Assembly (NCBI RefSeq): GCF_032678705.1
Contig: NZ_JAVTSS010000002.1
Location: forward strand, 186,001 to 250,000
Direction: 5' to 3'
DNA length: 64,000 bases
Source of the DNA: Pedobacter frigiditerrae
GTDB taxonomy: Bacteria > Bacteroidota > Bacteroidia > Sphingobacteriales > Sphingobacteriaceae
Below are positions 51,427-59,718 of the stretch, piece by piece. Both the position numbers and the translations under genes were made by a program. The stretch's first letter is position 1; each line of letters opens with the position of its first letter. The notes beneath the pieces were generated by a model. It ran no database searches. It saw only the letters and a list, made by a program, of their open reading frames with translations, and was not told the origin of the DNA.

Positions 51427-52404
51427 ATGGATATGAAAAAGATTATTTTAACGGGATTATTTTATTTGATGTTATTTCCCTTGTTTGCGCAACAAGAAAC
51501 GCAGTATGGGCAATATATCTATAACGGGCTTTATGTAAATCCAGCATATGCTGGATATAAAGAGGCAATGTTTGTTCAAGCAATTTATAGGGCGCAATGG
51601 ACGGGCTTAAAGGGTGCTCCACAAAGTTTATCTATCGCATTTGATGCCCCAATTCCAGATAAAGATATCGCTGTTGGTGGCATAGTAACAAAAGATAAAA
51701 TCGGTGCACAAAGCACATTGAATGCCTATGCTAATTTAGCCTATCGCTTGAGGTTAAATCATAACGTATTCAATGTGCTGGCATTCGGAATAGGTGTTGG
51801 GGTCATGCAAACTGGCTTGAATGGCAGCTTGTTAACTGCAGAGGAAGTTGGTGACGCCAAAATTCCTGTAGGTTTTGAAAGCAGGACAATGCCAAGTTTA
51901 AGAGTTGGTGCACAACTATCTACCGAAACCTTTTTTATAGGTTTTTCTGCTAATAATCTTTTTGCAAAAAGGCTAACCACCGATAATGACTTTTTTGCTA
52001 ATTTAAATACCCAAGAACATATCTATTTTACCGCAGCCATGATGCTTCCTATACAAAGAGATATTAATTTTAAACCATCATTTCTACTTAAGGATGATTT
52101 ACATGGACCTACCTCTTTAGACATTAATTCATTTCTAATATTTAAAGATAAGTTTTCTATTGGGGCAGTATATAGAACCTCGTTAAATCTATTTCCAAGG
52201 CCAGCCATTCAGAATAATCTACTGAAGAAAAGTGCCGTTGGAATAATGACTGATTTTCTGGTTAAGGAACGTTTTAGAGTTGGTTATGGATTCGATTATA
52301 GCTTAAATAAGCTCGGCAGTTATGGCTTTGGCTCACATGAAATTTCTGTAGGCTATTATTTTAACCTAGCTCCAGTTAGAAATAAACTCTTTTTTTGTTT
52401 CTAA
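51427..52404 (+). CDS. PorP/SprF-family type IX secretion outer-membrane protein
   Basis: A 325-residue outer-membrane barrel. The signal peptide ends LFAQ and the family signature follows: QETQYGQYIYNGLYVNPAYAGYK and YRAQWTGLKGAPQSLSIAFDAPI. These proteins help attach or export type B surface proteins and are regularly encoded immediately after a protein with a CHU_C-type domain, as here. Its natural client is likely the 312-residue protein or the two before it (inference). Confidence 0.92.
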   Translation: MDMKKIILTGLFYLMLFPLFAQQETQYGQYIYNGLYVNPAYAGYKEAMFVQAIYRAQWTGLKGAPQSLSIAFDAPIPDKDIAVGGIVTKDKIGAQSTLNAYANLAYRLRLNHNVFNVLAFGIGVGVMQTGLNGSLLTAEEVGDAKIPVGFESRTMPSLRVGAQLSTETFFIGFSANNLFAKRLTTDNDFFANLNTQEHIYFTAAMMLPIQRDINFKPSFLLKDDLHGPTSLDINSFLIFKDKFSIGAVYRTSLNLFPRPAIQNNLLKKSAVGIMTDFLVKERFRVGYGFDYSLNKLGSYGFGSHEISVGYYFNLAPVRNKLFFCF

Positions 52405-52605
52405 CTATGCTTTGCTTTCATCTATCTCAAAGCCAACAAAAATCCAGTCTCCTTTTCCATCTTTTTCATAACTAGCTTTATAATTTGAACTTGGTGGTAT
52501 GGTAAAGTGAAAGCTAAATGATTTTTCATTTGCTTTTTTTGGAATAAAATGATCCTTTATTGCATTAGCCGTAGCTTCTACTAATTCTTTTGAGTGCAGT
52601 TTCAT
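52405..52605 (-). CDS. Small conserved-type protein of unknown function
   Basis: A 66-residue protein (ATG at 52605). It is a mixed alpha/beta domain with SKELVEATANAIKDHFIPKK, FSFHFTIPPSS and a final WIFVGFEIDESK. There is no signal peptide. It follows the glycosidase gene by a few bases and may be co-transcribed. No function is recognised. Confidence 0.6.
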   Translation of the reverse strand: MKLHSKELVEATANAIKDHFIPKKANEKSFSFHFTIPPSSNYKASYEKDGKGDWIFVGFEIDESKA

Positions 52606-52608
52606 CAA

Positions 52609-54129
52609 TTAATTTACCCCTCCAATTTGATGTTCAACAAATTCACTTTCATTGCCTGTTCTATCTATGGCAGTTACAGCAAAAGAACTTATTAATGTTT
52701 GGCTGATGCCTTTTGAACTACCTTCTACCGAGGCCAATAAATCCAAACTATCATCCTTTCTATTCATAATTTTATAATTCCATTTATTGCCATATTTAAA
52801 GTAAACTACCCATTTAAAAACATCATTCTTTTCTGGGTGATTCCATCTAACTTCCAATAATTTTCCTTTTGGAACAACTGTTATGATAGGTTTTTCTGGT
52901 GCCTTACGATCTAGCCATTCGCTAGATGGGACTAAAGCCTGGTTTCTGTAGGGTCCACTTTTTAATGCGCTGCGCAAAAGCGGATGTTTAACTAATGCAG
53001 CAATGCTCCAATGTACAGCTCCAGGGCTTTGAGGCAACATACCCCTTGTTACCATAATTTGGTTTATGATTTCATCAGTATTTTTATCATCGCCACCTAA
53101 ACCCACATTCATACCTGGCCATAAATGCCTGTTTTTTATATTTTCGCTTTGCCACCAACCCAACAACACTGGAAAACTATGTGGTATGTCATTTACTTTC
53201 CAGTACAATTGAGGTGTAAAATAGTCTATCCATCCTTTATTTAACCACAATTTTGCATCAGCATAAAGTTTTTCGTATTGGTCATAACCCTCAACAGATG
53301 CTGGATAACCAGGTCTCCAAATCCCAAATGGACTTAATCCAAATTTGACATGCTTTTTCTCTGCCTTAATCTCTTTATAAATGCGTTCTATGAAAGTATT
53401 TACACTTTCCCTTCTCCAATCAGCTCTAGTTAATTTACCTCCACTTTGTTGGTAAGCTGCCCAACTTAAACTATCTGGAAAATCTTCACCACCGTTATAT
53501 GAATCGTAAGGATAAAAATAATCGTCGAAATGAACACCATCAATATCGTAACGTTTAACAATATCTCTCACTACTGCAGCCGACTGATCTTGAACGCCCT
53601 TTAATGATGGGTCCATCCAATATTGCCCGTCTTTTAATTTCAATACTAATTCGGGTTTCGATTTTACAACCGAACCAGCGCTCTCTTCACTGCCAGAAAG
53701 GTGGTGGGCCCTATAAGGATTTAACCAGACATGTAATTCCAAACCTCTATCATGTGCTGCTTCGACCCAAAATTCTAAAGGATCATAGTACGGATTTGGT
53801 GCTTTTCCTTGTTCACCAGTTAAAAAATAAGACCACGGCTCTAAATCACTTTTATATAAGGCATCTGCCTGAGGTCTAATTTGTAATATAGCCGCATTAA
53901 AATTTAAACTTTGTAATAAATCTAATAACACAATGGCTTCTTTTTGTTGCTCTGTGCTACTTAAACCAGGTTTACTTGGCCAATTAATATTAGCCACAGA
54001 AGCAATCCACGCAGCCCTAAATTCTCGCATCGCCTTTGGCTGTTGTTCAATTGATTTTTGTGCCTTAACCAACTGAAAGCAATTTATACTAATAAAAATA
54101 ACGAATAATTGAAATATCCTCTTTAACAT
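52609..54129 (-). CDS. GHL10/DUF187-type family 10 glycosylhydrolase-like protein
   Basis: A 506-residue exported protein (signal peptide ending LVKAQ). The TIM-barrel part shows FRAAWIASVANINWPS, LNFNAAILQIRPQADALY, LHVWLNPYRAHH, VKRYDIDGVHFDDYFYPY, KFGLSPFGIWRPG and YFTPQLYWK, as in the GHL10 (DUF187) family. The C-terminal 100 residues are a fibronectin-III-like domain (PIITVVPKGKLLEVRWNHPE). Candidate acids lie in DDYF. Substrate unknown; members are thought to act on cell-wall or exopolysaccharide glycans. Confidence 0.88.
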   Translation of the reverse strand: MLKRIFQLFVIFISINCFQLVKAQKSIEQQPKAMREFRAAWIASVANINWPSKPGLSSTEQQKEAIVLLDLLQSLNFNAAILQIRPQADALYKSDLEPWSYFLTGEQGKAPNPYYDPLEFWVEAAHDRGLELHVWLNPYRAHHLSGSEESAGSVVKSKPELVLKLKDGQYWMDPSLKGVQDQSAAVVRDIVKRYDIDGVHFDDYFYPYDSYNGGEDFPDSLSWAAYQQSGGKLTRADWRRESVNTFIERIYKEIKAEKKHVKFGLSPFGIWRPGYPASVEGYDQYEKLYADAKLWLNKGWIDYFTPQLYWKVNDIPHSFPVLLGWWQSENIKNRHLWPGMNVGLGGDDKNTDEIINQIMVTRGMLPQSPGAVHWSIAALVKHPLLRSALKSGPYRNQALVPSSEWLDRKAPEKPIITVVPKGKLLEVRWNHPEKNDVFKWVVYFKYGNKWNYKIMNRKDDSLDLLASVEGSSKGISQTLISSFAVTAIDRTGNESEFVEHQIGGVN

Positions 54130-54540
54130 TAAGCTTGATTGATTTTGATCTTTTAAAAATGCAAAAAAGCTTTGGTAAAATACAATCTAACTGTATTTCC
54201 TGCTCTTTTCTTTTTTAATAAGCTGCGTTCCTGCGATCAAAGAGTTCTTGATAACTATACTTTTCTGAAAAGCAAATTCAGCTGCCCATAGCTAAGGGTT
54301 AGCCCTGCTATCTCTGCTGCTGTGAAAAACAGCATTCGTTCTATCAGGTTTATTTTACGCAGGGTTTATGGAACTATTTACGGTTTACTTGCATTAGCTT
54401 TAATTTCAGCCCTGATTGCAGCGAACACGAAGCGTAGCGAAGTAAAGCGAAAAGCAGGACTGCCGTTTAAAGTAATGCACAAGATTTGCGCTTCGAATAA
54501 AAATCAACTATTAAGAAATAGGTAGTTAAGTATTTTAGGA
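54130..54540. repeat. Intergenic repeat region between glycosidase and tRNA element
   Basis: No real gene. At about 54405-54465 it carries CCCTGATTGCAGCGAA, then AAAGCGAAAAGCAGGACTGCCG. This has the same plan as the tail of copy A (CCCTGATAGCAGC, then AAGCAGAGAGCGGGACTAGC near 6507-6595), with a different hairpin between. Further inverted segments (CAGCTGCCCATAGCTAAGGG, CTCTGCTGCTGTGAAAAACAGC) fill the rest. Confidence 0.45.
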
Positions 54541-54585
54541 ATAAAAAAAGCCTTCCATTTTGCAATGGAAGGCTTTTAACTTAAG

Positions 54586-54613
<28 letters not shown>
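54541..54613. repeat. 73-base direct repeat, outer copy (tRNA-Val 3' part plus terminator)
   Basis: Identical to 54913-54985 except for one base (GGAAGG against GAAAGG). It covers the terminator hairpin, the tRNA-Val 3' acceptor strand and the T arm. The two copies, 372 bases apart, bracket the GIY-YIG gene. Confidence 0.95.
54546..54577 (-). terminator. Terminator hairpin, outer copy
   Basis: Perfect 14-base stem AAAAGCCTTCCATT / AATGGAAGGCTTTT with a TTGC loop; on the minus strand it is followed by a T run. Confidence 0.85.
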
Positions 54614-54957
<344 letters not shown>

Positions 54958-54985
<28 letters not shown>

Positions 54986-55032
54986 CCCCTCGGTGTAAAC
55001 GAGGTGCTCTGAACCAGCTGAGCTAAGCTCCC
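54958..55032 (-). tRNA. tRNA-Val (anticodon TAC)
   Basis: A 75-base cloverleaf: acceptor GGGAGCT/AGCTCCC with discriminator A, D arm GCTC/GAGC, anticodon arm CCTCG-TTTACAC-CGAGG (anticodon TAC, valine), T arm GGGGG-TTCGAAC-CCCTC. CCA is not encoded. Confidence 0.97.
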
Positions 55033-55127
55033 TTTTTTCTTTCCCTTGCAAAATGAAATCCTTCCTTCGTTTTGGGAATGCAAATATAGTGTCTTCTATC
55101 TGTTTTGCAAAAATATTTTCACTTTTT

Positions 55128-55853
55128 TTAAGAAAGAACATCTTCTAACACCTGATGGGATTTAATTTGTCCGAACGAAGCCGTATGTAAAGTATAGTAA
55201 ACCAATATTTTATCTAATAAAAAGCGACGAGTTATATTGTCTAATTTTATTTCAAATATTTTTTCAAATGGCGTATTAAATAGCAACAAAAACCAATCCG
55301 CATCTACTTTGTCCATAAAACATGGATGAATTGGCATCACCGAAGTAAAGTCTCCTTCTTGTAAATCGAAGTATTTTTGGTCGTTTCGAGTTTGCGAATG
55401 AGGTGCGAAACCCAAAAACCTAGATAGCTTTAATAGAAATGCTAAATGAAAATTCACACTAGGCTCATCGGTTTCATCGAACCAGCTAATGGCATTGTAA
55501 ATAAAATCAAATAGATTTTCATCCGCGTTCTGCTGACGGATGCTTTTATACAATACTTCATTCAAGAACTGAACAATGGTATTCTTAATCACGTGATAAG
55601 GAATAGAACGAAATACAGGCGAAGGTCTTGCTTCTGCTATGCGTTGTATTTGAGTATTCATTTTATGATAAACAACCATATCCAATAAATGTAATGGTTG
55701 CAATATATTCATTGGTATTTTCGCCTTTGGCTTTTTTACCCCATTTATTAAATAAGATTGGATACCAAACTTATCAGTAAAAACCTGAACAACCACACTA
55801 CTTTCGCTATACAGTGTAGTTTTTAAAACAATTCCTCGGGTTTTATGCAGCAT
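55128..55853 (-). CDS. recO: DNA repair protein RecO
   Basis: A 241-residue RecO that loads RecA on SSB-coated DNA in recombination repair. The N-terminal OB fold (HKTRGIVLKTTLYSESSVVVQV, YLINGVKKPKAK) and helical C-terminal domain (FHLAFLLKLSRFLGFAP) are typical. The usual zinc-finger Cys cluster of RecO is not seen, as is common in this phylum. Two bases downstream of dgkA's stop, so the pair is co-transcribed. Confidence 0.93.
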   Translation of the reverse strand: MLHKTRGIVLKTTLYSESSVVVQVFTDKFGIQSYLINGVKKPKAKIPMNILQPLHLLDMVVYHKMNTQIQRIAEARPSPVFRSIPYHVIKNTIVQFLNEVLYKSIRQQNADENLFDFIYNAISWFDETDEPSVNFHLAFLLKLSRFLGFAPHSQTRNDQKYFDLQEGDFTSVMPIHPCFMDKVDADWFLLLFNTPFEKIFEIKLDNITRRFLLDKILVYYTLHTASFGQIKSHQVLEDVLS

Positions 55854-55855
55854 TA

Positions 55856-56203
55856 CTAAACAAGTTTCGGCACAAAAATAATTAACCCAATTATCAATGC
55901 CATCAATCCGCCAATTAAAACCGCAGCAGAAGCTACATCTTTTATTGCACCAGCTTTAGGATTTTGCTCGGGAGAAACTAAATCAACTAAAACTTCTATG
56001 GCAGTATTTACCAATTCTAAAATGACAACAACAGCAATCGCAGTAGTTATCCATAACCATTCATTTGAACTAAGCTTAAAGTACAAACCTAAAAGCACCA
56101 CCAAAACTGTTGCTACACAATGAACCCTAAAGTTTAATTGAGTTCTAAAAGCATAGGCTAAGCCCTGAAAAGAATAAACAAAACCTTTGAAAAACTTCTT
56201 CAT
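55856..56203 (-). CDS. dgkA: Diacylglycerol/undecaprenol kinase family protein
   Basis: A 115-residue DgkA-type integral membrane kinase with three helices. The signature is ELVNTAIEVLVDLVSPEQ followed by AGAIKDVASAAVLIGG. In Gram-positives the family phosphorylates undecaprenol; the lipid used here is unknown. It is in an operon with recO. Confidence 0.93.
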   Translation of the reverse strand: MKKFFKGFVYSFQGLAYAFRTQLNFRVHCVATVLVVLLGLYFKLSSNEWLWITTAIAVVVILELVNTAIEVLVDLVSPEQNPKAGAIKDVASAAVLIGGLMALIIGLIIFVPKLV

Positions 56204-56240
56204 TTAAGGCTAAAATACATCAAAATAATTAAATCGAATA

Positions 56241-56262
56241 TTGTTCATTTATTACTGAACAA
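56241..56262. promoter_or_regulatory. Inverted repeat TTGTTCA/TGAACAA upstream of exporter gene
   Basis: TTGTTCA-tttattac-TGAACAA, about 100 bases before the exporter ATG and 38 bases before the dgkA start on the other strand. Compare 47863-47881, which has the same arms and a shorter spacer. Confidence 0.45.
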
Positions 56263-56364
56263 ACAATAATCCTCGTTTAGTGTTTAATTTAACACAAATT
56301 AAGACATAGATTTTGCAATCAGCCATTTTTATAGTTTCTTTACTTTTTTAAACAGCAGTTGATT

Positions 56365-58719
56365 ATGTGGGCTAAACTCTCTAGAGCTATACTTCAAAAC
56401 CGAATACTTCTCGTACTTTTTTTCCTAATTGCCACCGTATTTATGGCTTACCACGCCAAAAACCTGAAACTATCTTATTCGGGGGCGAAAATCTTACCCT
56501 TAACAGATTCTGTCTTTATTAAATATAATGCCTTCAAGAAAACATTTGGCGAAGATGGAAGTGTAATGGTATTAGGTGTTCAAAGTGCCGATATTTATAA
56601 AAAAGACAACTACAATAAATGGATTCAACTAACGGATGATATCCAAAAATTAAAAGGAATAAAAGGTGTATTGTCTATCGGTAAGTTATTCGAATTACAA
56701 AAAGACACCGTTAACCAGAAGTTTGTAGTTAGCCCAATTCCAAGTGGATTTGTAAAATCGGATACAGAAATGGATTCGATAAAGCAAAAAATACAAGGAA
56801 TGCCATTTTACAATGGCTTATTATTTAACAAGGAAAGTAATGCTACTTTAATGGCCATCACTTTCGACCCAAAAATATTAAACTCTGTTAACAGAAATCC
56901 CATATTAAAAGAGATTGAAGAAAAGGCAGATGCTTTTGCTAAAAACACCAATATCCCAATTCATAAATCTGGTTTACCATTTATCAGAACTGCCACAAGT
57001 AAGCTTGTTTCTAATGAATTTGTACTTTTCTTAGGCTTATCCATCTTAGTTTCAGCATTAATATTATTAATTTTCTTTAGAAGCTTTTATGCTGTATTCT
57101 TCCCTATCCTAGTTGTAATAATGGGTGTAATTTGGAGCATTGGCACTTTAGTTTTGTTTGGCTATGAGATTACTATTTTAACAGGACTAATACCACCATT
57201 GATTGTAATTATAGGTATTCCGAATAGTATTTTGCTATTGAACAAATATCATGGAGAGCTAAAAAAACACGGCGATAAACAAAAAGCATTAAGCATTACC
57301 ATTGAAAGAATTGCTGTAACCACGTTAATAGCAAACGTTACTGCTGCCATTGGTTTTGGCGTTTTATACTTTACAGGAAGCGAATTATTAATGCAATTTG
57401 GAAGCGTTGCAGCACTAAATGTGATGTTTACTTGGCTAATGTGCTTGTGTTTAATCCCAATCATTTTTAGTTATTTGCCAATGCCAAAAGGAAAGGCAAA
57501 TACGCCTCACGTTCCTAATTTCTTAGATAAGCTATTAGAAAAAACAGATTTGCTTGTTCAAAATAAGAGCGTGCTTATTTATGTGCTTACATTTATTATT
57601 TCTCTAGTTTCATTTATTGGTATTTACAAGATTAACATCAATGGTTACGTCGTTGATGACTTACCAAAAAACTCTCAAATTTTAACGGATTTAAAATTTT
57701 TCGAGAAGAATTTTGAAGGTATTTTACCACTGGAAATCAGTGTTGATACCAAAAAGAAAAACGGAATTTTAAGCATTTCTACCCTCAATAAAATTGATAA
57801 AATGGAAAGGATGATTGCATCTTATCCAGAGTTTTCTCGCTCAATTTCATTAAATACTGGATTGAAATATGCGTCTCAAGCATTTTATAATGGCGATTCT
57901 GCATTCTATCGCCTGCCAACAGATATTGAGAAAAATTTCATTTTAGCATATGCTGCCAACTCCGGAAAAGGCAATGGCAATATGCTAACGAACTTTGTAG
58001 ACAAGGATAAACAAACAGCTCGTGTAAGTTTCCAAATGGCTGATATTGGCTCGAAGAGACTTGATGCGATATTACTAGAACTAAAACCTCGTATCGATTC
58101 TATACTTACTCCAAAAAGATTTGATGTTCAATTAACTGGTTCAAGTATTATATTCTCTAAAGGAACTGATTATTTATTAAAACACCTGTTTGAAAGTATC
58201 GGCCTTGCCATCATATTAATTTCGCTTTTACGCTTAGCTCAATTTAAAAGTTTGGGCATTATGTTTATATCCTTGTTACCAAACATTGTGCCTTTAGTTA
58301 TTACAGCAGGGCTGATGGGTTTTTTCAATATCCCTTTGAAACCTTCAACAATATTGATATTTACCATCGCCTTTGGCTTGGCTTCTGACCAGACAATATA
58401 TTTCCTAACTAGGTATCAACAAGAGCTAACTTTAACCAATTACAGTGTTACAAAAGTTGTTTCAGATACCATTAGAGAAACTGGAGTAAGTATGACCCAC
58501 ATTGCCTTAATCTTATTTTTTGGCTTTGGGATTTTCACTGCGTCTACCTTTGGAGGAACAGTAGTTTTAGGATTATTATTGTCGATAACCTTATTTGTTG
58601 CCTTGATTTTCAATTTAACTTTATTGCCAGCTTTAATGCTTTGGTTGGATAAAAAGAAAACTCGCAAATTAATTCCTGCAGAAGAAGCAGCTAAAAATGA
58701 AGATTTAATTGACCACTAA
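56365..58719 (+). CDS. MMPL/RND-superfamily exporter
   Basis: A 784-residue membrane protein (ATG at 56365; a TTG lies two codons before). Twelve membrane segments in two halves, each a lone helix, a periplasmic domain of about 200 residues and five helices. It resembles hopanoid- or lipid-exporting RND proteins of the MMPL class (GLSILVSALILLIFFRSFYA, IIGIPNSILLLNKYHGELKK, GLASDQTIYFLTRYQQELTL). The Asp in GLASDQT is in the proton-relay position. Substrate unknown. A GNAT gene follows within 6 bases. Confidence 0.88.
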   Translation: MWAKLSRAILQNRILLVLFFLIATVFMAYHAKNLKLSYSGAKILPLTDSVFIKYNAFKKTFGEDGSVMVLGVQSADIYKKDNYNKWIQLTDDIQKLKGIKGVLSIGKLFELQKDTVNQKFVVSPIPSGFVKSDTEMDSIKQKIQGMPFYNGLLFNKESNATLMAITFDPKILNSVNRNPILKEIEEKADAFAKNTNIPIHKSGLPFIRTATSKLVSNEFVLFLGLSILVSALILLIFFRSFYAVFFPILVVIMGVIWSIGTLVLFGYEITILTGLIPPLIVIIGIPNSILLLNKYHGELKKHGDKQKALSITIERIAVTTLIANVTAAIGFGVLYFTGSELLMQFGSVAALNVMFTWLMCLCLIPIIFSYLPMPKGKANTPHVPNFLDKLLEKTDLLVQNKSVLIYVLTFIISLVSFIGIYKININGYVVDDLPKNSQILTDLKFFEKNFEGILPLEISVDTKKKNGILSISTLNKIDKMERMIASYPEFSRSISLNTGLKYASQAFYNGDSAFYRLPTDIEKNFILAYAANSGKGNGNMLTNFVDKDKQTARVSFQMADIGSKRLDAILLELKPRIDSILTPKRFDVQLTGSSIIFSKGTDYLLKHLFESIGLAIILISLLRLAQFKSLGIMFISLLPNIVPLVITAGLMGFFNIPLKPSTILIFTIAFGLASDQTIYFLTRYQQELTLTNYSVTKVVSDTIRETGVSMTHIALILFFGFGIFTASTFGGTVVLGLLLSITLFVALIFNLTLLPALMLWLDKKKTRKLIPAEEAAKNEDLIDH

Positions 58720-58725
58720 ATTAAA

Positions 58726-59181
58726 ATGATTTTTAGGGAAGCAACTGTAGAAGACATTAAACAGATTCAAATCGTAAGAAATTCGGTTAAGGAAAACACT
58801 TTATCCGACCCTAATTTAGTGCCAGACGCAGACGTAGAAGATTATATCTTAAATCGTGGTAAAGGTTGGGTATGTGAAACACAGAATGAAATAGTAGGTT
58901 TTTCAATAGTAGATTTAAAAGAAAACAACATCTGGGCATTATTTTTATCTCCTAAATTTGAAGGGCAAGGATTTGGAAGAAAACTTCACGACATTATGCT
59001 AGATTGGTATTTCAATCAAACCAACGCCAATGTTTGGCTTGGCACTTCACCAAATACTAGAGCCGAACAATTCTACAAAAAAGCAGGTTGGAAGGTAATT
59101 GGAACACACGGAAAAGGGGAAGTGAAATTTGAGATGACAGCTAATGATTGGAAAAAAGTAAACGAAAATAAAACTAATTAG
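58726..59181 (+). CDS. GNAT family N-acetyltransferase
   Basis: A 151-residue acetyl-CoA-dependent transferase with motif A in LFLSPKFEGQGFGRKLHDIML (Q-G-F-G-R) and motif B in GTSPNTRAEQFYKKAGWKVIG. Substrate unknown. It follows the exporter gene by 6 bases and overlaps the 3' end of a convergent gene by 4 bases. Confidence 0.9.
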   Translation: MIFREATVEDIKQIQIVRNSVKENTLSDPNLVPDADVEDYILNRGKGWVCETQNEIVGFSIVDLKENNIWALFLSPKFEGQGFGRKLHDIMLDWYFNQTNANVWLGTSPNTRAEQFYKKAGWKVIGTHGKGEVKFEMTANDWKKVNENKTN

Positions 59182-59438
59182 GCTACATTTTCGCCATCTA
59201 ATGGTTCTTTAGCTGCGGGTTTTAATTCTACCTCCTCACCTTCATTATCTATTTTCTTAGCAAATAAAATAGGATATAGGAATATTAGAGAACCCAAGAT
59301 TAAAAATCCTCCAGAAAAACCAAGCACAATATTACTACCATCAATATGCTTGCTGCTCATAATTTGTGCAGCAATAAGAAAAATAATTCCTAAAACTATC
59401 GCAATAACACCTTTCCTTAGCCTTAAAACCTTTATCAT
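59178..59438 (-). CDS. Two-helix membrane protein
   Basis: An 86-residue protein with two hydrophobic helices (VIAIVLGIIFLIAAQIM, IVLGFSGGFLILGSLIFLYPI) and an acidic tail ending EPLDGENVA. No family recognised. It is 12 bases downstream of another small membrane-protein gene, so the two form a pair. Confidence 0.6.
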   Translation of the reverse strand: MIKVLRLRKGVIAIVLGIIFLIAAQIMSSKHIDGSNIVLGFSGGFLILGSLIFLYPILFAKKIDNEGEEVELKPAAKEPLDGENVA

Positions 59439-59450
59439 AATCTTGAGCTT

Positions 59451-59636
59451 TTAGATTTTCTTTCTCTTTAATATGCTCATAATAACAAAGATTAACCCAA
59501 TAAGTTCTAATAACATTGTAAAAATAAGCACCCCGATTGTTAGCGATTCTGAGGTGTTTTTAAGCAAAATTGCTACAGGCATTAATAACACTGCGGCAAC
59601 CATAAAAATAAGTCCGATTTTTAGTCGTTTTTCCAT
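59451..59636 (-). CDS. Small two-helix membrane protein
   Basis: A 61-residue protein from the ATG at 59636 (MEKRLKIGLIFMVAAVLLMP). Two helices and a basic end (LKRKKI). Divergent from ileS. Function unknown. Confidence 0.55.
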   Translation of the reverse strand: MEKRLKIGLIFMVAAVLLMPVAILLKNTSESLTIGVLIFTMLLELIGLIFVIMSILKRKKI

Positions 59637-59718
59637 GAAACAAATTGACTTCAAAACTACCAAAATTCATTCTAAAACCTTAGCTTTGCATCCTTTAATT
59701 TTTGAAGATACTTGATTG

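Noticed and set aside
54322..54525. 67-residue plus-strand frame downstream of the glycosidase gene
   Set aside because: It is made of intergenic repeat sequence (AGCGAA/AAAGCGAAAAGC) and has no recognisable start context.
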